Notes: generated by a model not told the origin, from the letters alone. A DNA stretch of 64,000 bases from Sphingomonadaceae bacterium (GCA_019239915.1 JAFAZF010000058.1:1-64000); one strand, 5' to 3'. Shown: positions 16,195 through 25,027, counted from the first letter of the stretch. Numbers and translations: made by a program.

Positions 16195-17004
16195 ATGGCA
16201 GGAGCATTCGCTGGCAAGGTTGTGGCGGTGACCGGCGGCGGCCGCGGTATCGGCCGCGCGATAGCGCAAGCCTTCGCCGCGGAAAGCGCCAAAGTGGTGA
16301 TCGGCGCCCGCACGCCGAGCTATGCGGACGAGGCAGTCGCGGCGATCGCGCGCGCCGGCGGTACAGTCGTGATGATCGAGAACGATATCTCGCGCGAAAC
16401 GGACTGCCAGACACTCGTTGCCACCGCGGTGGAGAGGTTCGGCGGCCTCGACATCCTCGTTCATGCGGCCGCCGACATTCCCAACGGGGGTATCGACGCG
16501 ACGGACGAGGCGATCCGGCGTGGATTCGACAGCATAGTGATGGCGGCTTTTTGGTTGACCCGCGCGGCGCGGCCTCATCTGGCGAAATCCGGTGAGGGCC
16601 GCATCATCACCATTGGCTCGATCTGTGGGCCTACTACGATGGTGCTTGGCCGCATGGCTTACGGCGTATGCAAGTCCGCCCTCGATGCGTTCGTGCGTGG
16701 CGCCGCGCTGGAGCTCGCGAGCGAGGGCATTACCGTCAATTCGATCGAGCCCGGGATGATCGCAAGCGCGCGACCAGTGGCGAACATGGGCATTGACGTC
16801 ATCAACGCTATTGGGGCCCGCTCGCCTGTAGGCCGAGCCGGAACGTCGGACGAAATTGCTCACGCGACGCTCTTCCTTGCCTCGCCCGGCTCCGGCTTTA
16901 TCACCGGCACCAGCATCGTCGCAGATGGTGGATCAACGATCAGCAACAGCGACACGCCGATCAAGCTCGCCGATCACCAGAAGAGCAGCGCCGCCTCACG
17001 ATAA
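16195..17004 (+). CDS. SDR family oxidoreductase
   Basis: A 269-residue classical SDR: TGGGRGIG at residues 13-20, HAAAD at the NAG position, catalytic YGVCK at Y156 and a PG motif (IEPGMI). Length and motifs fit 3-oxoacyl-ACP-reductase-like dehydrogenases acting on hydroxyl/keto groups of rings or acyl-CoAs. ATG 16195 is weakly supported upstream (GGGACAG). It lies alone between an LLM gene and a long non-coding stretch. It resembles the SDR at 24196-24978 in the segment before the active site. Confidence 0.88.
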   Translation: MAGAFAGKVVAVTGGGRGIGRAIAQAFAAESAKVVIGARTPSYADEAVAAIARAGGTVVMIENDISRETDCQTLVATAVERFGGLDILVHAAADIPNGGIDATDEAIRRGFDSIVMAAFWLTRAARPHLAKSGEGRIITIGSICGPTTMVLGRMAYGVCKSALDAFVRGAALELASEGITVNSIEPGMIASARPVANMGIDVINAIGARSPVGRAGTSDEIAHATLFLASPGSGFITGTSIVADGGSTISNSDTPIKLADHQKSSAASR

Positions 17005-17488
17005 CCAGCCGATCGCCGGACGAGACACGCAAGCGTCTTAGGAACTGCCTGAGGCGGAGGCGCTCGGCCTTCTAAAAGCCTGGACAGGCTCTACTCTCTT
17101 TGTAGCGGCACCCGGACCTCCGCAGCGATCCGGTCACCCGCGGCCAAGCTTACGTTGCGGACCGTCTCGTGCGCGACGTAGTCGGAGCGGCAGACAGTCT
17201 GTGTCGTGGACGAGCTCCTGGTTCGCGTCGTTCGAATGCGGGCTCTTCCAAATGATCGTGCGGATCCGGGGCCACCTCCGCCCTAGCTGGCCTCACCCTT
17301 TCCTGCCTGACTACGTGCGAAGGCGTCGGTGCCAGGATCCCAGACTGCCATCAGCTACCTAAAAAAAAGGCGATGCCCCATAATCGCGCTGATAAGAGTA
17401 AGTCGACATTTGCTGCCGCCGCGTGGAGCCGCTGTGCCGCTGGACATGCGAGTGCACGCGGCGGGAGCGTTTGATGCTCCCGACGCCA
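17005..17488. other. intergenic stretch with a possible gene tail
   Basis: No complete gene. On the minus strand 17091-17200 encodes a protein-like ending (CRSDYVAHETVRNV, then LAAGDRIAAEVRVPLQRE and TAG) whose upstream part loses coding character, so a gene may have decayed here. A run of eight A lies near 17361. Otherwise nothing recognised. Confidence 0.3.
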
Positions 17489-18283
17489 TCACTGAAGTGC
17501 TTCGACTGATCCGCCGTCGATCAGCAACACCTGGCCGGTTATGTAACTCGCGAGGTCCGAACAGAGGAAGGCAGCCGCCGCGCCCATGTCGGACGGTCGG
17601 CCGATCCGACGCATTGGAATTCCGGCACTGGTGGTCTTCGCCCAGTCGTCATAGCCCATGCCACTGCTTGCGGCCGAATTGTCGAACACGGCGCGCAGTT
17701 GCTCGGTCTCTATCGCCCCGGTACCTAGCGTGTTTATTGTGATGTTCCACTGGCCAATCTCAGCTGAAATGCTCTTGCACAGTGCAAGTGCCCCAACCCG
17801 GTAGGTATTCTGCGCCGCGCGCGGCAGCTTCCGATGCGGCTGCTTCACCGAATTGGTACCTATGGTCAGGATGCGGCCCCATCTCTTCTCCTGCATGTGC
17901 GGAAGCACGGCGCGCACCATCCAGATGAAGGCCATGACATTGTTGTTATTAGCGGCGGCAAACGTTTCGTCGTCGATTTCCAGGAACGGCCCTTTTGGGC
18001 CGGAATCAACGTTGAACACCGCGATGTCGGGCGCTCCGACCTGCCGCCTCGTCTCGGCGACGACCTGCTCGATACCGTCTTTAGTGACACAATCGCCCGC
18101 GACGCCGATGACGTCGCCGCCCTGCGCCTTGAGATGGACGACGGCTTTCTCGACCGATGACGGGTTGATCGACGCGACCACCACCTTGCAGCCTTCGGCG
18201 GCGAACGCTTCCGCCACGCCCCGTCCAATGCCTCGGCTGCCACCGATCACCAACGCTACCTTCCCCTTGATTTTTAAGTCCAT
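17489..18283 (-). CDS. atypical SDR lacking canonical active site
   Basis: A 264-residue SDR-fold protein related to that at 11133-11927. The nucleotide motif is IGGSRGIG (about 14-21). The active-site helix reads RAAQNTYRVGALALCKS: the Tyr is displaced and Arg occupies the Lys-equivalent position. The substrate-loop region NTLGTGAIETEQL and C-terminal VLLIDGG are family-like. Both proteins carry P-H-K/R-x-L-P before the helix, marking them as one subfamily. It starts at ATG 18283 with GGAGAGCGAG upstream and is convergent with nothing nearby. The reaction is uncertain; a dehydrogenase with an altered mechanism or a non-catalytic role are both possible. Confidence 0.85.
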   Translation of the reverse strand: MDLKIKGKVALVIGGSRGIGRGVAEAFAAEGCKVVVASINPSSVEKAVVHLKAQGGDVIGVAGDCVTKDGIEQVVAETRRQVGAPDIAVFNVDSGPKGPFLEIDDETFAAANNNNVMAFIWMVRAVLPHMQEKRWGRILTIGTNSVKQPHRKLPRAAQNTYRVGALALCKSISAEIGQWNITINTLGTGAIETEQLRAVFDNSAASSGMGYDDWAKTTSAGIPMRRIGRPSDMGAAAAFLCSDLASYITGQVLLIDGGSVEALQ

Positions 18284-18797
18284 CTCGCTCTCCTGCCCGG
18301 TCGTTGCGGCGGTGGTCGCCGCGTCGCCGGGGCCGTCTCACGACCGCACGCCGAGCTAGCGCCAATCCACCAACACGTCCAAGCTCATCTCGTGGCGTAT
18401 GACGAGAGGCGTCGAGTTCCCCCAACGGTTCTGCAGTTACTCCGTTTGGAGGAACCATCTGGAAGTGTCGTTCACCGATAAGAAGCAGCCGCTGAGTACC
18501 GCCCGGTGGTGGCCATCCATCGCGCGCGCCACTGAGACAGGCGCGGCAGCCGCCGCTGATCGCCCCGTCGCCGCGATGCTCTTGGTGCTTCAGCAGATTC
18601 CACACGGTAGCGCGACGATCGGGTCAGCCGAATCCTCGCACCGTGGCAGCGATGAGAATCGCTCCAACTGCTCGCGACCCGCCGCTGCCCGCCGACATGG
18701 TCAAGCTCGCCGACCGCCTCCGACCACCATGAGGAATTGCCGCGATATTCCTAGCGCGGCTCGATCCGCTTACGGGGCCGCCGAGGCTCGCGGGTAC
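18284..18797. other. intergenic, nothing recognised
   Basis: About 510 bases upstream of the atypical SDR and downstream of the hydrolase/flavin-reductase fusion gene. Open frames exist on both strands but show no motif, no ribosome-binding site and proline/arginine-rich shadow composition. Confidence 0.4.
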
Positions 18798-20021
18798 TTA
18801 GCCGAAATGCAGCCGGCGATACTTACCGCGAAAATAGAGCAGCGGATCACGTCTTGGCTCGAACTGGGCGCGCACGACTTCGCCCACTAGGATGAAATGA
18901 TCGCCACCCTCATGTACCGCGTGGCGCCGACACTCGAAGGAGATAAGCGAGGCATTCAAGAGCGGGACGCCCGTTTCGCCCGGCGCCCACGCCGTGCCTG
19001 CGAAACGGTCCTCCCCTTTACCAGCAAAACGACTCGAGGCTTGCTGCTGCCCTGTCTGCAGGACATTCACGCCGAAATGCGATGCTTCGCGCAATGTCGG
19101 GGCTGACCCGGCGCCGTTGGCGATGCACACCAGCAGGAGCGGCGGGCTCAGCGAGACGGACGTGAAGCTGTTCGCCGTGAGGCCGATAGGAACGTCATAG
19201 GAGGTAAGGGCGGTCACCACGGTGATGCCGGTGGCGAAGCAGCCCATCGCATCGCGTAGTGTGCGCGCGTCCGAGCCCGCCCGAAACTCGCTCGCCGCAC
19301 GCGGCTGGCGCCGATCGAGGAAATCGAGCAGGTATGCAAGGAAAGCCTCCGTTCGATCCGTGACGACCAGCAGATCGGCATCGGCAACCTCGACGAGCTC
19401 GACGTTGGGCAACGCGGCGTCGAAGGCCACGCTCCGCGCCGAGCGCTGAATCCAAGACAAGGCACCGCGCAGGACGAGGGTTGGCAGCGTCAGGCTCGGC
19501 GCCACCTCGATCAGCGTGCCGGCGACGCCCGCTATTCCGGACGATTGCAAGGTGCGCTCGTCCCATTGCCTAGCGCCGGGATCGTGCCGGTCCCGCAGGC
19601 GGTCGGCGACCTGTCGTGCGACATCAGGATCGGTCTCCACCGGCATGTCGACGAGCACCAGGGCGGCCGCCAGCGCCGCCGGATCATTCGCTAACGCGAT
19701 AGTGGCGATCCACCCACCTAGCGTGGCGGCCACAATGACCGGACGCGACGCCATCTGTGCCAAAACAGCGCGCAAATCCTCAACATGATCGGACAGTTCG
19801 TAGCTGCCATCGGCGGGCCACTCGCTGCCACCGTGACCCCGCAGGTCGAGACTGACTACGTGTCGCCCAGACTGAACGAGCGCCTCGGCAACCTCGCGCC
19901 AGACATGCCGTGTCTGGCCTGCGCCGTGGAGCAACAACACCGCGGGATCGTCGACGTCTCCATCCACTTCGGCCTCGAGCCGGACGCCGCCGAAGCCCTT
20001 GAAACTGACAGTCGTCACCAT
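18798..20021 (-). CDS. alpha/beta-hydrolase-like / flavin reductase fusion
   Basis: A 407-residue two-domain protein. Residues 1-255 are an alpha/beta-hydrolase fold (LLLHGAGQTRHVW oxyanion region, LDLRGHG) and residues about 262-407 an FMN-binding split-barrel flavin reductase (FATGITVVTA, LTANSFTSVSLSPPLLLVC, RFAGKGEDRFAG, GDHFILVGEV). The hydrolase triad appears lost: the nucleophile elbow reads AATLGG (Thr100 for Ser), the acid position is RGALSW (Trp for Asp) and the His position is ADADLL (Leu for His). The reductase half looks intact and could supply FMNH2 to the LLM enzymes nearby. ATG 20021 has GGAG upstream; the frame is open further without support. Confidence 0.85.
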   Translation of the reverse strand: MVTTVSFKGFGGVRLEAEVDGDVDDPAVLLLHGAGQTRHVWREVAEALVQSGRHVVSLDLRGHGGSEWPADGSYELSDHVEDLRAVLAQMASRPVIVAATLGGWIATIALANDPAALAAALVLVDMPVETDPDVARQVADRLRDRHDPGARQWDERTLQSSGIAGVAGTLIEVAPSLTLPTLVLRGALSWIQRSARSVAFDAALPNVELVEVADADLLVVTDRTEAFLAYLLDFLDRRQPRAASEFRAGSDARTLRDAMGCFATGITVVTALTSYDVPIGLTANSFTSVSLSPPLLLVCIANGAGSAPTLREASHFGVNVLQTGQQQASSRFAGKGEDRFAGTAWAPGETGVPLLNASLISFECRRHAVHEGGDHFILVGEVVRAQFEPRRDPLLYFRGKYRRLHFG

Positions 20022-20351
20022 CGTCGAGTCTCCGCTAAGGTACCGGATCTGCAGGCGGCCAAGCGGACACATAGGACGATTCCGACGGCAGCGGAAACCG
20101 AGCCGGCTGGCAATAGTACGAACACCTGGTCTGAACGCAGCGTCGGATGATGTCGAACGCGATGCGTGCTTTTCGGCCACTCGTCGGCCACTGCATCACC
20201 TCGTGAACCACGCGTCGCTTGCTCATGTCGACAGACTGCGCCGGACGGCAAATCGGGAAAGATAAAGCAGCTCAGCGCGATCGTTCGTCGTTGTCGACCA
20301 GCAGCGCCACCGCACTGTCATTTCCAAAACAGCGAGGTTTCTGACATCCCG
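20022..20351. other. intergenic, nothing recognised
   Basis: About 330 bases between the 3' end of the AMACR-like gene and the start of the fusion gene, both leftward. It presumably holds the fusion gene promoter; no clear operator or gene was seen. Confidence 0.4.
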
Positions 20352-21497
20352 CTAGACTACCACTCCACCCGCCACGAGTGTAGAAATGCGATCCGCTGAA
20401 TAGCCGATCGAGGCCAAGACCAGGGTAGCGTCCTGTCCAGGTTCACGAACAGGCATAGGTGGCGACGGGGGCGTGGCAGAAAAGCGCGGCGCCGGCGCGG
20501 GCTGGATATGTCCCGCAACCTCAACGTAAGTCTTTCTCGCTACTAAATGCGGATGATGCTTTGCTTCATCTAACGACATGACCGGCGCAAAGCACGCATC
20601 GTGTGCTGCGAAGACTTCACACCAGTGTTGGCGTGGCCGACTAAAGAACACTGCGGCAATCTTTTCGCGCAGCCTCGGCCAGCGAGCCCTGTCGAGTTGG
20701 TCATCAAAGTCGGGATCGTCAAGGATCCCCAGCACCGCTCGCAAGGCTCTATAGAATTGAGGCTCTATTGCTCCGATCGACACAAAGCGCCCATCGGCGC
20801 ACTCGAAAGTGCCGTAGAAGGGAGCGCCACCGTCGAGCAAATTGTCACCAGCCGCTTCTGACCACATACCACCAGCTTTTATCTGCCAGACCATTGCCGA
20901 TAGCAGCGCAGAGCCGTCTACCATGGCCGCATCCACTACCTGACCCGGCCCGCCCCTCGCGACAGAAAGAAGCGCGGCTGCCATACCAAACGCGAGCAGC
21001 ATCCCACCACCTCCGAAGTCTCCAACGTAATTAACAGGAGGCACGGGACGGTGGTCTCGTCCCGCAACGGTGCTGAGGATACCATTGACTGCGATGTAGT
21101 TTATGTCATGTCCCGCCATGCTTGCTAGTGGCCCTTCTTGACCCCAGCCGGTCATGCGTCCATAAACAAGCCGAGGATTGTCCTGGATTAGCGTATCGGG
21201 CGCGAGACCCAGTCGCTCCATTACACCGGGACGATACCCTTCTATCAAACCGTCAGCACTGAGCAGCAAGTCGCGCACTACCTGCAGTCCAGCAGGCGAT
21301 TTCATATCAACACCAATCACCTTTCGAGAGCGACCCAGAATATCAAATTGGCTAAGATTTCCAAACATTTCATTTGGCGTCTGGCGAGACACACGGATGA
21401 CCTCCGCACCGTGATCTGCGAGCATCATCGCGGTGAACGGTGCCGGCCCAATTCCAGAAAGTTCGATAATCCTGAGACCGTCCAGAGCACCAGGCAT
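20352..21497 (-). CDS. CaiB/BaiF CoA transferase, alpha-methylacyl-CoA racemase-like
   Basis: A 381-residue family III CoA-transferase protein of the AMACR/Mcr branch, which epimerises 2-methylacyl-CoA so that beta-oxidation of methyl-branched (steroid- or isoprenoid-type) chains can proceed. Signature features: GLRIIELSGIGPAPFTAMML at the N terminus, the catalytic-region motif MAGHDINYIAVNG (His-Asp pair) and VGDFGGGGMLLAFGMAAALL. ATG 21497 is preceded by TTGGAGGC; the frame runs on to 21527. It reads toward the fusion gene. This is the best hint in the window for a methyl-branched acyl-CoA intermediate. Confidence 0.88.
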   Translation of the reverse strand: MPGALDGLRIIELSGIGPAPFTAMMLADHGAEVIRVSRQTPNEMFGNLSQFDILGRSRKVIGVDMKSPAGLQVVRDLLLSADGLIEGYRPGVMERLGLAPDTLIQDNPRLVYGRMTGWGQEGPLASMAGHDINYIAVNGILSTVAGRDHRPVPPVNYVGDFGGGGMLLAFGMAAALLSVARGGPGQVVDAAMVDGSALLSAMVWQIKAGGMWSEAAGDNLLDGGAPFYGTFECADGRFVSIGAIEPQFYRALRAVLGILDDPDFDDQLDRARWPRLREKIAAVFFSRPRQHWCEVFAAHDACFAPVMSLDEAKHHPHLVARKTYVEVAGHIQPAPAPRFSATPPSPPMPVREPGQDATLVLASIGYSADRISTLVAGGVVV

Positions 21498-21889
21498 CTT
21501 TGCCTCCAATGATCCATGCTGGACCACAGCTAAAAAGCAGATCTTTCACTGTAGTCCAAGGCACTTGGTTCAATAGCGTTCATGTTTACAGTTTTTCAAC
21601 CCAACGACCTCGGGTACTGTAGCCAGATCTAGACCTGACTGACGCACATATTCGGAAGATGGTCTTATCGATCGCCTGGCTTGCTCGCGCGATACCGTTA
21701 TCCGGCAGCCCTCTCGCACCGATCCTCCCGCTACTACGCATGGTTTGCGCTTACTGCTACCACGCACGACGGCGACCCCCACGTTTGATGCCAAAATCGA
21801 TGTCAACGGGCGCCCAATAGAATGAATGCGACCGTTACGGTTCGCTAGAAGGAGCTCAGGGTACGAGACATATCGGCGCAGGAGTGGAC
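21498..21889. other. divergent intergenic region
   Basis: About 390 bases between the AMACR-like gene (leftward) and an LLM gene (rightward), AT-richer than the flanks and therefore promoter-like. No gene, no clear palindrome and no RNA were recognised. Confidence 0.4.
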
Positions 21890-22783
21890 ATGAAGGCTAT
21901 TCCAAAGATCGGCATCAACATCGTTCCCGTTCCGATCCAGCTGCTCACGCGTTTTGCCCGTTTAGCGGAGGAACTCGGCTTCGAATCACTCTGGTCGGGC
22001 GAGCATGTCTGCTTGCCGAACTCGGAGGATTGGTGGAAGCTTTATCCAAGTGTGGTCGCCGCGGGCGAACGAGGGCATTCCAGGCTGGTGCCGTTCACTC
22101 CCCACACTCAATTTCTAGATCCAATGGTGGTGCTTGCGAGCATAGCCGCGGTAACTTCGCGTGTCCGCCTCGGCATCGGAATCTATCTGCTGGCGTTGCG
22201 CGAGGCTGTGCTCGTCGGGCGCACGATCGCATCGCTCGATCAGCTTAGTGGGGGCCGGCTCGATCTCGGCGTCGGCTTGGGGTGGACGCCGGACGAATAT
22301 AGCTTCACCGGAAACGATTGGAACAAGCGCGGGCGCAAGATGGACGAGACCATTCTGGCGCTGCGAGCACTGTTTGAGCAGAAAAGCCCGGAGTTCCACG
22401 GAGAGTTCTATGATTTTCCGCCGATCGGCTTTGAACCGAAGCCCGTTCAGAAGCCATTGCCGATCCATGTTGGCGGCTTTGGAGCAGCGGCGGAGCGGCG
22501 AGCGGCGAAGCTAGGCAATGGCTGGTACGGTGCCGCATCTCACATCCCTGCGGTTCGAGAGCTGCTGGCCGAGAACGGCCGAGCCGACGACCCTTTTACG
22601 TTCGGGATGATCGATCCGCGCGAGATGATCGCGCGCCCGGAACTGGACAACTTGGCCGCGCAGGGTGTGGATCGCGTCGTTGTCACTATCTGGTCCGATC
22701 GTGACGTGGCACGCGGCGGAGAAAGCCAGGATGCGCCCCTATTCGCACTTGAGCAATATGCCAAACGGATCGGTCTCGCCTGA
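21890..22783 (+). CDS. LLM class flavin-dependent oxidoreductase
   Basis: A 297-residue luciferase-fold oxidoreductase. Motifs: GINIVPVPIQ, FARLAEELGFESLWSGEHV (about 24-42), DPMVVLASIAAVTSRVRLGIGI (about 68-89), ASLDQLSGGRLDLGVGLGW (about 107-125), GFEPKPVQKPLPIHVGG (about 175-191). This pattern fits the F420-type or FMN-type LLM branch with conserved G-x-G-W. ATG 21890 has AGGAG 5 nt upstream; the GTG at 21884 is an alternative. Its stop lies 3 nt from the stop of a convergent close paralogue, so the two probably arose by duplication with inversion. Confidence 0.87.
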   Translation: MKAIPKIGINIVPVPIQLLTRFARLAEELGFESLWSGEHVCLPNSEDWWKLYPSVVAAGERGHSRLVPFTPHTQFLDPMVVLASIAAVTSRVRLGIGIYLLALREAVLVGRTIASLDQLSGGRLDLGVGLGWTPDEYSFTGNDWNKRGRKMDETILALRALFEQKSPEFHGEFYDFPPIGFEPKPVQKPLPIHVGGFGAAAERRAAKLGNGWYGAASHIPAVRELLAENGRADDPFTFGMIDPREMIARPELDNLAAQGVDRVVVTIWSDRDVARGGESQDAPLFALEQYAKRIGLA

Positions 22784-22786
22784 CAC

Positions 22787-23638
22787 TCAGCTGGAGAGTC
22801 CGATCTCGCCGGCGTATTCGGCAATGCGAGGCAGCGCGTTGGCGTAATCGTAACCCCACGGCGTGACCACAACACGATCGACACCCGCGATAGCGAGTTC
22901 CTCAAGCTCCGCGCGACTTGGAGCCCCAGCGCATGGCAACCCTTCGTGATAAACAAGCACGTATTCGAAGGGCATTCCGACGCGTCCAATAGCGCCTCGA
23001 AAACGCTCGATTTGATCGCGATGAGCGAGGAAATCGTCGACAGTATGGACGACCCCATACCAGCCATCCCACCGGGCAGCGCGTTTAAGAGCCGCCTCGC
23101 TGACACCGCCGACGAGGAAAGGAGGCCGCGGCCTTTGAACCGGCTTTGGCTCGAACCGTGTCGGCGCGACACGGTAATATCGGCCTTCAAAGCTGATGTC
23201 GCCAGGCTGAAAGAGGCGATCGATAAGGTCGAGCTGCTCGTCCAGCCGTGCGCCTCGCGTCCGCATATCGGTGCCGGCCGCATCATACTCGTCCTGCAGC
23301 CAACCCAATCCTACCGCCATATCAAAACGGCCATTCGAAACGTGATCGATCGCCAGGATCTGTCGCGCCGCCATGATCGGCGGCCGCAACGGCAGCATCA
23401 GGATGCCGGTTGCAAGCCGGATGCGCGACGTCTTTGCGGCTAGACCGGCGAGCAGCACCAAGGGATCAAGCAGCTCTTGGGGACCATAAGGCTGCGGCTT
23501 CACCGGGAAGTCAGTGTTATGCGGCAGCACGATATGCTCGCCATACCAGATCGAATCATAATTGAGCGCGTCTGCGAGAGCCGCGGCCGCTGCGTGCTCA
23601 CTCGCACGCATGCTGATTATGCTCAGGCCGATCTTCAT
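22787..23638 (-). CDS. LLM class flavin-dependent oxidoreductase
   Basis: A 283-residue paralogue of the neighbouring LLM protein, sharing SIWYGEHIVLPHNTDFP, DPLVLLAGLAAKTSRIRLATGI, NGRFDMAVGLGWLQDEYDAAG and TRFEPKPVQRPRPPFLVGG in the same order. The start is ATG 23638 because GAGGAGG precedes it; the frame extends to 23767 into SDR debris. It probably catalyses an analogous reaction on a related intermediate. Upstream of it lies only the decayed SDR fragment. Confidence 0.87.
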   Translation of the reverse strand: MKIGLSIISMRASEHAAAAALADALNYDSIWYGEHIVLPHNTDFPVKPQPYGPQELLDPLVLLAGLAAKTSRIRLATGILMLPLRPPIMAARQILAIDHVSNGRFDMAVGLGWLQDEYDAAGTDMRTRGARLDEQLDLIDRLFQPGDISFEGRYYRVAPTRFEPKPVQRPRPPFLVGGVSEAALKRAARWDGWYGVVHTVDDFLAHRDQIERFRGAIGRVGMPFEYVLVYHEGLPCAGAPSRAELEELAIAGVDRVVVTPWGYDYANALPRIAEYAGEIGLSS

Positions 23639-23651
23639 CCCTTTCACCTCC

Positions 23652-23900
23652 TCAGGCACAAGCTGAATGAAGCTCGCGCTCCCGACAGAGCACTTGCGCT
23701 TCGATTTCGCTGCCGGCCAGCGCCTCGGCTTCCGGATTGGTGACGAACCAGACGATGACCTCGCCAATCGCAGTGAGCGGCCGCGGGGCCGACGAGCTCA
23801 TGCCTATAGTCACGAACGGAGTTCTGTTTGCGCTGCGTGTCGCCGAAGCCCGGCTGCACATTTAACGGCTCGACGCCCGCGACTAACTCCGCATCGCGAG
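23652..23900 (-). pseudogene. decayed C-terminal fragment of an SDR
   Basis: The minus strand encodes pieces matching the SDR at 10207-11076: GVEPLNVQPGFGDTQRKQNS and VRDYRHELVG in one frame, then APRPLTAIGEVIVWFVTN, ALAGSEIEAQVLCREREL and stop in another, mirroring NVQPGFVGTERN, YGHEL, AIGAVVGWLV and IEAQDLCREKELYPAW there. A frameshift separates the two parts and the N-terminal two thirds are missing. It is a paralogue relic, not part of the LLM gene. Confidence 0.7.
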
Positions 23901-24195
23901 AACCGGCAAGTTGATGGCCTGCGCCTTTGCTGATCGAAGTCGACAGCCCGCGTGAGCAGTCGAGGCTCCGATCGCGGCGACCCTCTCCTTCACGCTACCC
24001 GGCAGCGGTCGGAATATCCGCTTTGCGGATCGTGAGCGAACTGTCTCGTGCATCACCCCGGTATGATCGTGCGTGCTGAGACGATGACGTCATTTCCGTT
24101 CCCGGCAAGCGGCAGCACTGCAGCTTCGCCGGTACCCGCCTTGCCCCTCTCTGAGTCAAGTCGCTGGGCAAACGGCGGACCGGCCTCCATCGCTC
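23901..24195. other. intergenic, nothing recognised
   Basis: Just under 300 bases between the SDR relic and an intact SDR gene. A perfect 10-bp palindrome ATGACGTCAT lies at 24084-24093; no gene or other element was seen. Confidence 0.35.
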
Positions 24196-24978
24196 TCAGA
24201 TCTGATCAAGTTCTATGCCTCCTGGATTGCCAAGCAGGTGACCGCCGTCGATCGGGAGCACCGTGCCCGTGACATAGGCCGCCTCATCCGAGGCAAAGTA
24301 GAGAAAGCCATATGCCTGCTCGATCGCCTCCGCAGGCCGGCGCAGCGGTATGCGTGACGCCATGCTCTTGATTGCGTCGGGCGAGGCGGTGCGGCGGAGG
24401 CTGGCGGACTCGGTGAGGCCGGGGGCCACCGCGTTGACCGTGATGCCGAAGCGCGCCAACTCCAGTCCTGCGCCACGGACGAAGCCGTTGATCGCCGACT
24501 TCACGGCCGAATAATGCGCCATGCCGACGATGGCGTGACTGAGCCCTGCGACTGAAGAGGTGACGAGGATACGTCCGGCCCTGCTCTTGCGCAGATGCGG
24601 TAGCGCATCCTTGGCAAGCCAAAAGCAAGCCTTCACGCCGACATCAAACGTTTTGTCGAGATCCTCGTCGGAAAGCGCCTCGATCATCGCGAACGGGATA
24701 TAGGCCGCATTGTGGACGATGACGTCAATGCCGCCATAGGTTGCGGCGGTGGTCGCGATTAGGTCTCGCACGCTCGCGCGATCGCCCATGTCGACTTGCA
24801 CAAGCGTCGCCGCGCCGCCTGCCTGTCGAATTGCGGCCACCGTCTCCTCGCCAGGTCCGCGGCTCAGCGTCGCGACGATAACCTTCGCGCCTTCGCGTGC
24901 GAACAACTCGGCGGTCGCCGCACCGATACCGCGCCCGCCGCCGGTTACGATCGCGACGCGATCCTGCAGTCTACCCAT
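24196..24978 (-). CDS. SDR family oxidoreductase
   Basis: A 260-residue classical SDR with TGGGRGIG at residues 12-19, HNAAY at the NAG position, catalytic YSAVK near residue 155 and a PG motif (VAPGLT). The C terminus VTGTVLPIDGG is typical. ATG 24978 has GGAATGG upstream. Together with the divergent CoA ligase it flanks an inverted repeat (25028-25047), so the two genes are probably co-regulated. Function is expected in oxidation of a hydroxyacyl-CoA or ring alcohol. Confidence 0.88.
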   Translation of the reverse strand: MGRLQDRVAIVTGGGRGIGAATAELFAREGAKVIVATLSRGPGEETVAAIRQAGGAATLVQVDMGDRASVRDLIATTAATYGGIDVIVHNAAYIPFAMIEALSDEDLDKTFDVGVKACFWLAKDALPHLRKSRAGRILVTSSVAGLSHAIVGMAHYSAVKSAINGFVRGAGLELARFGITVNAVAPGLTESASLRRTASPDAIKSMASRIPLRRPAEAIEQAYGFLYFASDEAAYVTGTVLPIDGGHLLGNPGGIELDQI

Positions 24979-25027
24979 CCCATTCCTCCAGCCCGGCGTC
25001 CGATCGCGCGCTGAAAGCCTATCGTCC

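Noticed and set aside
24084-24093. ATGACGTCAT palindrome as an operator
   Set aside because: Ten-base palindromes are expected by chance at this scale and it is about 100 bp beyond the 3' end of the nearest gene.
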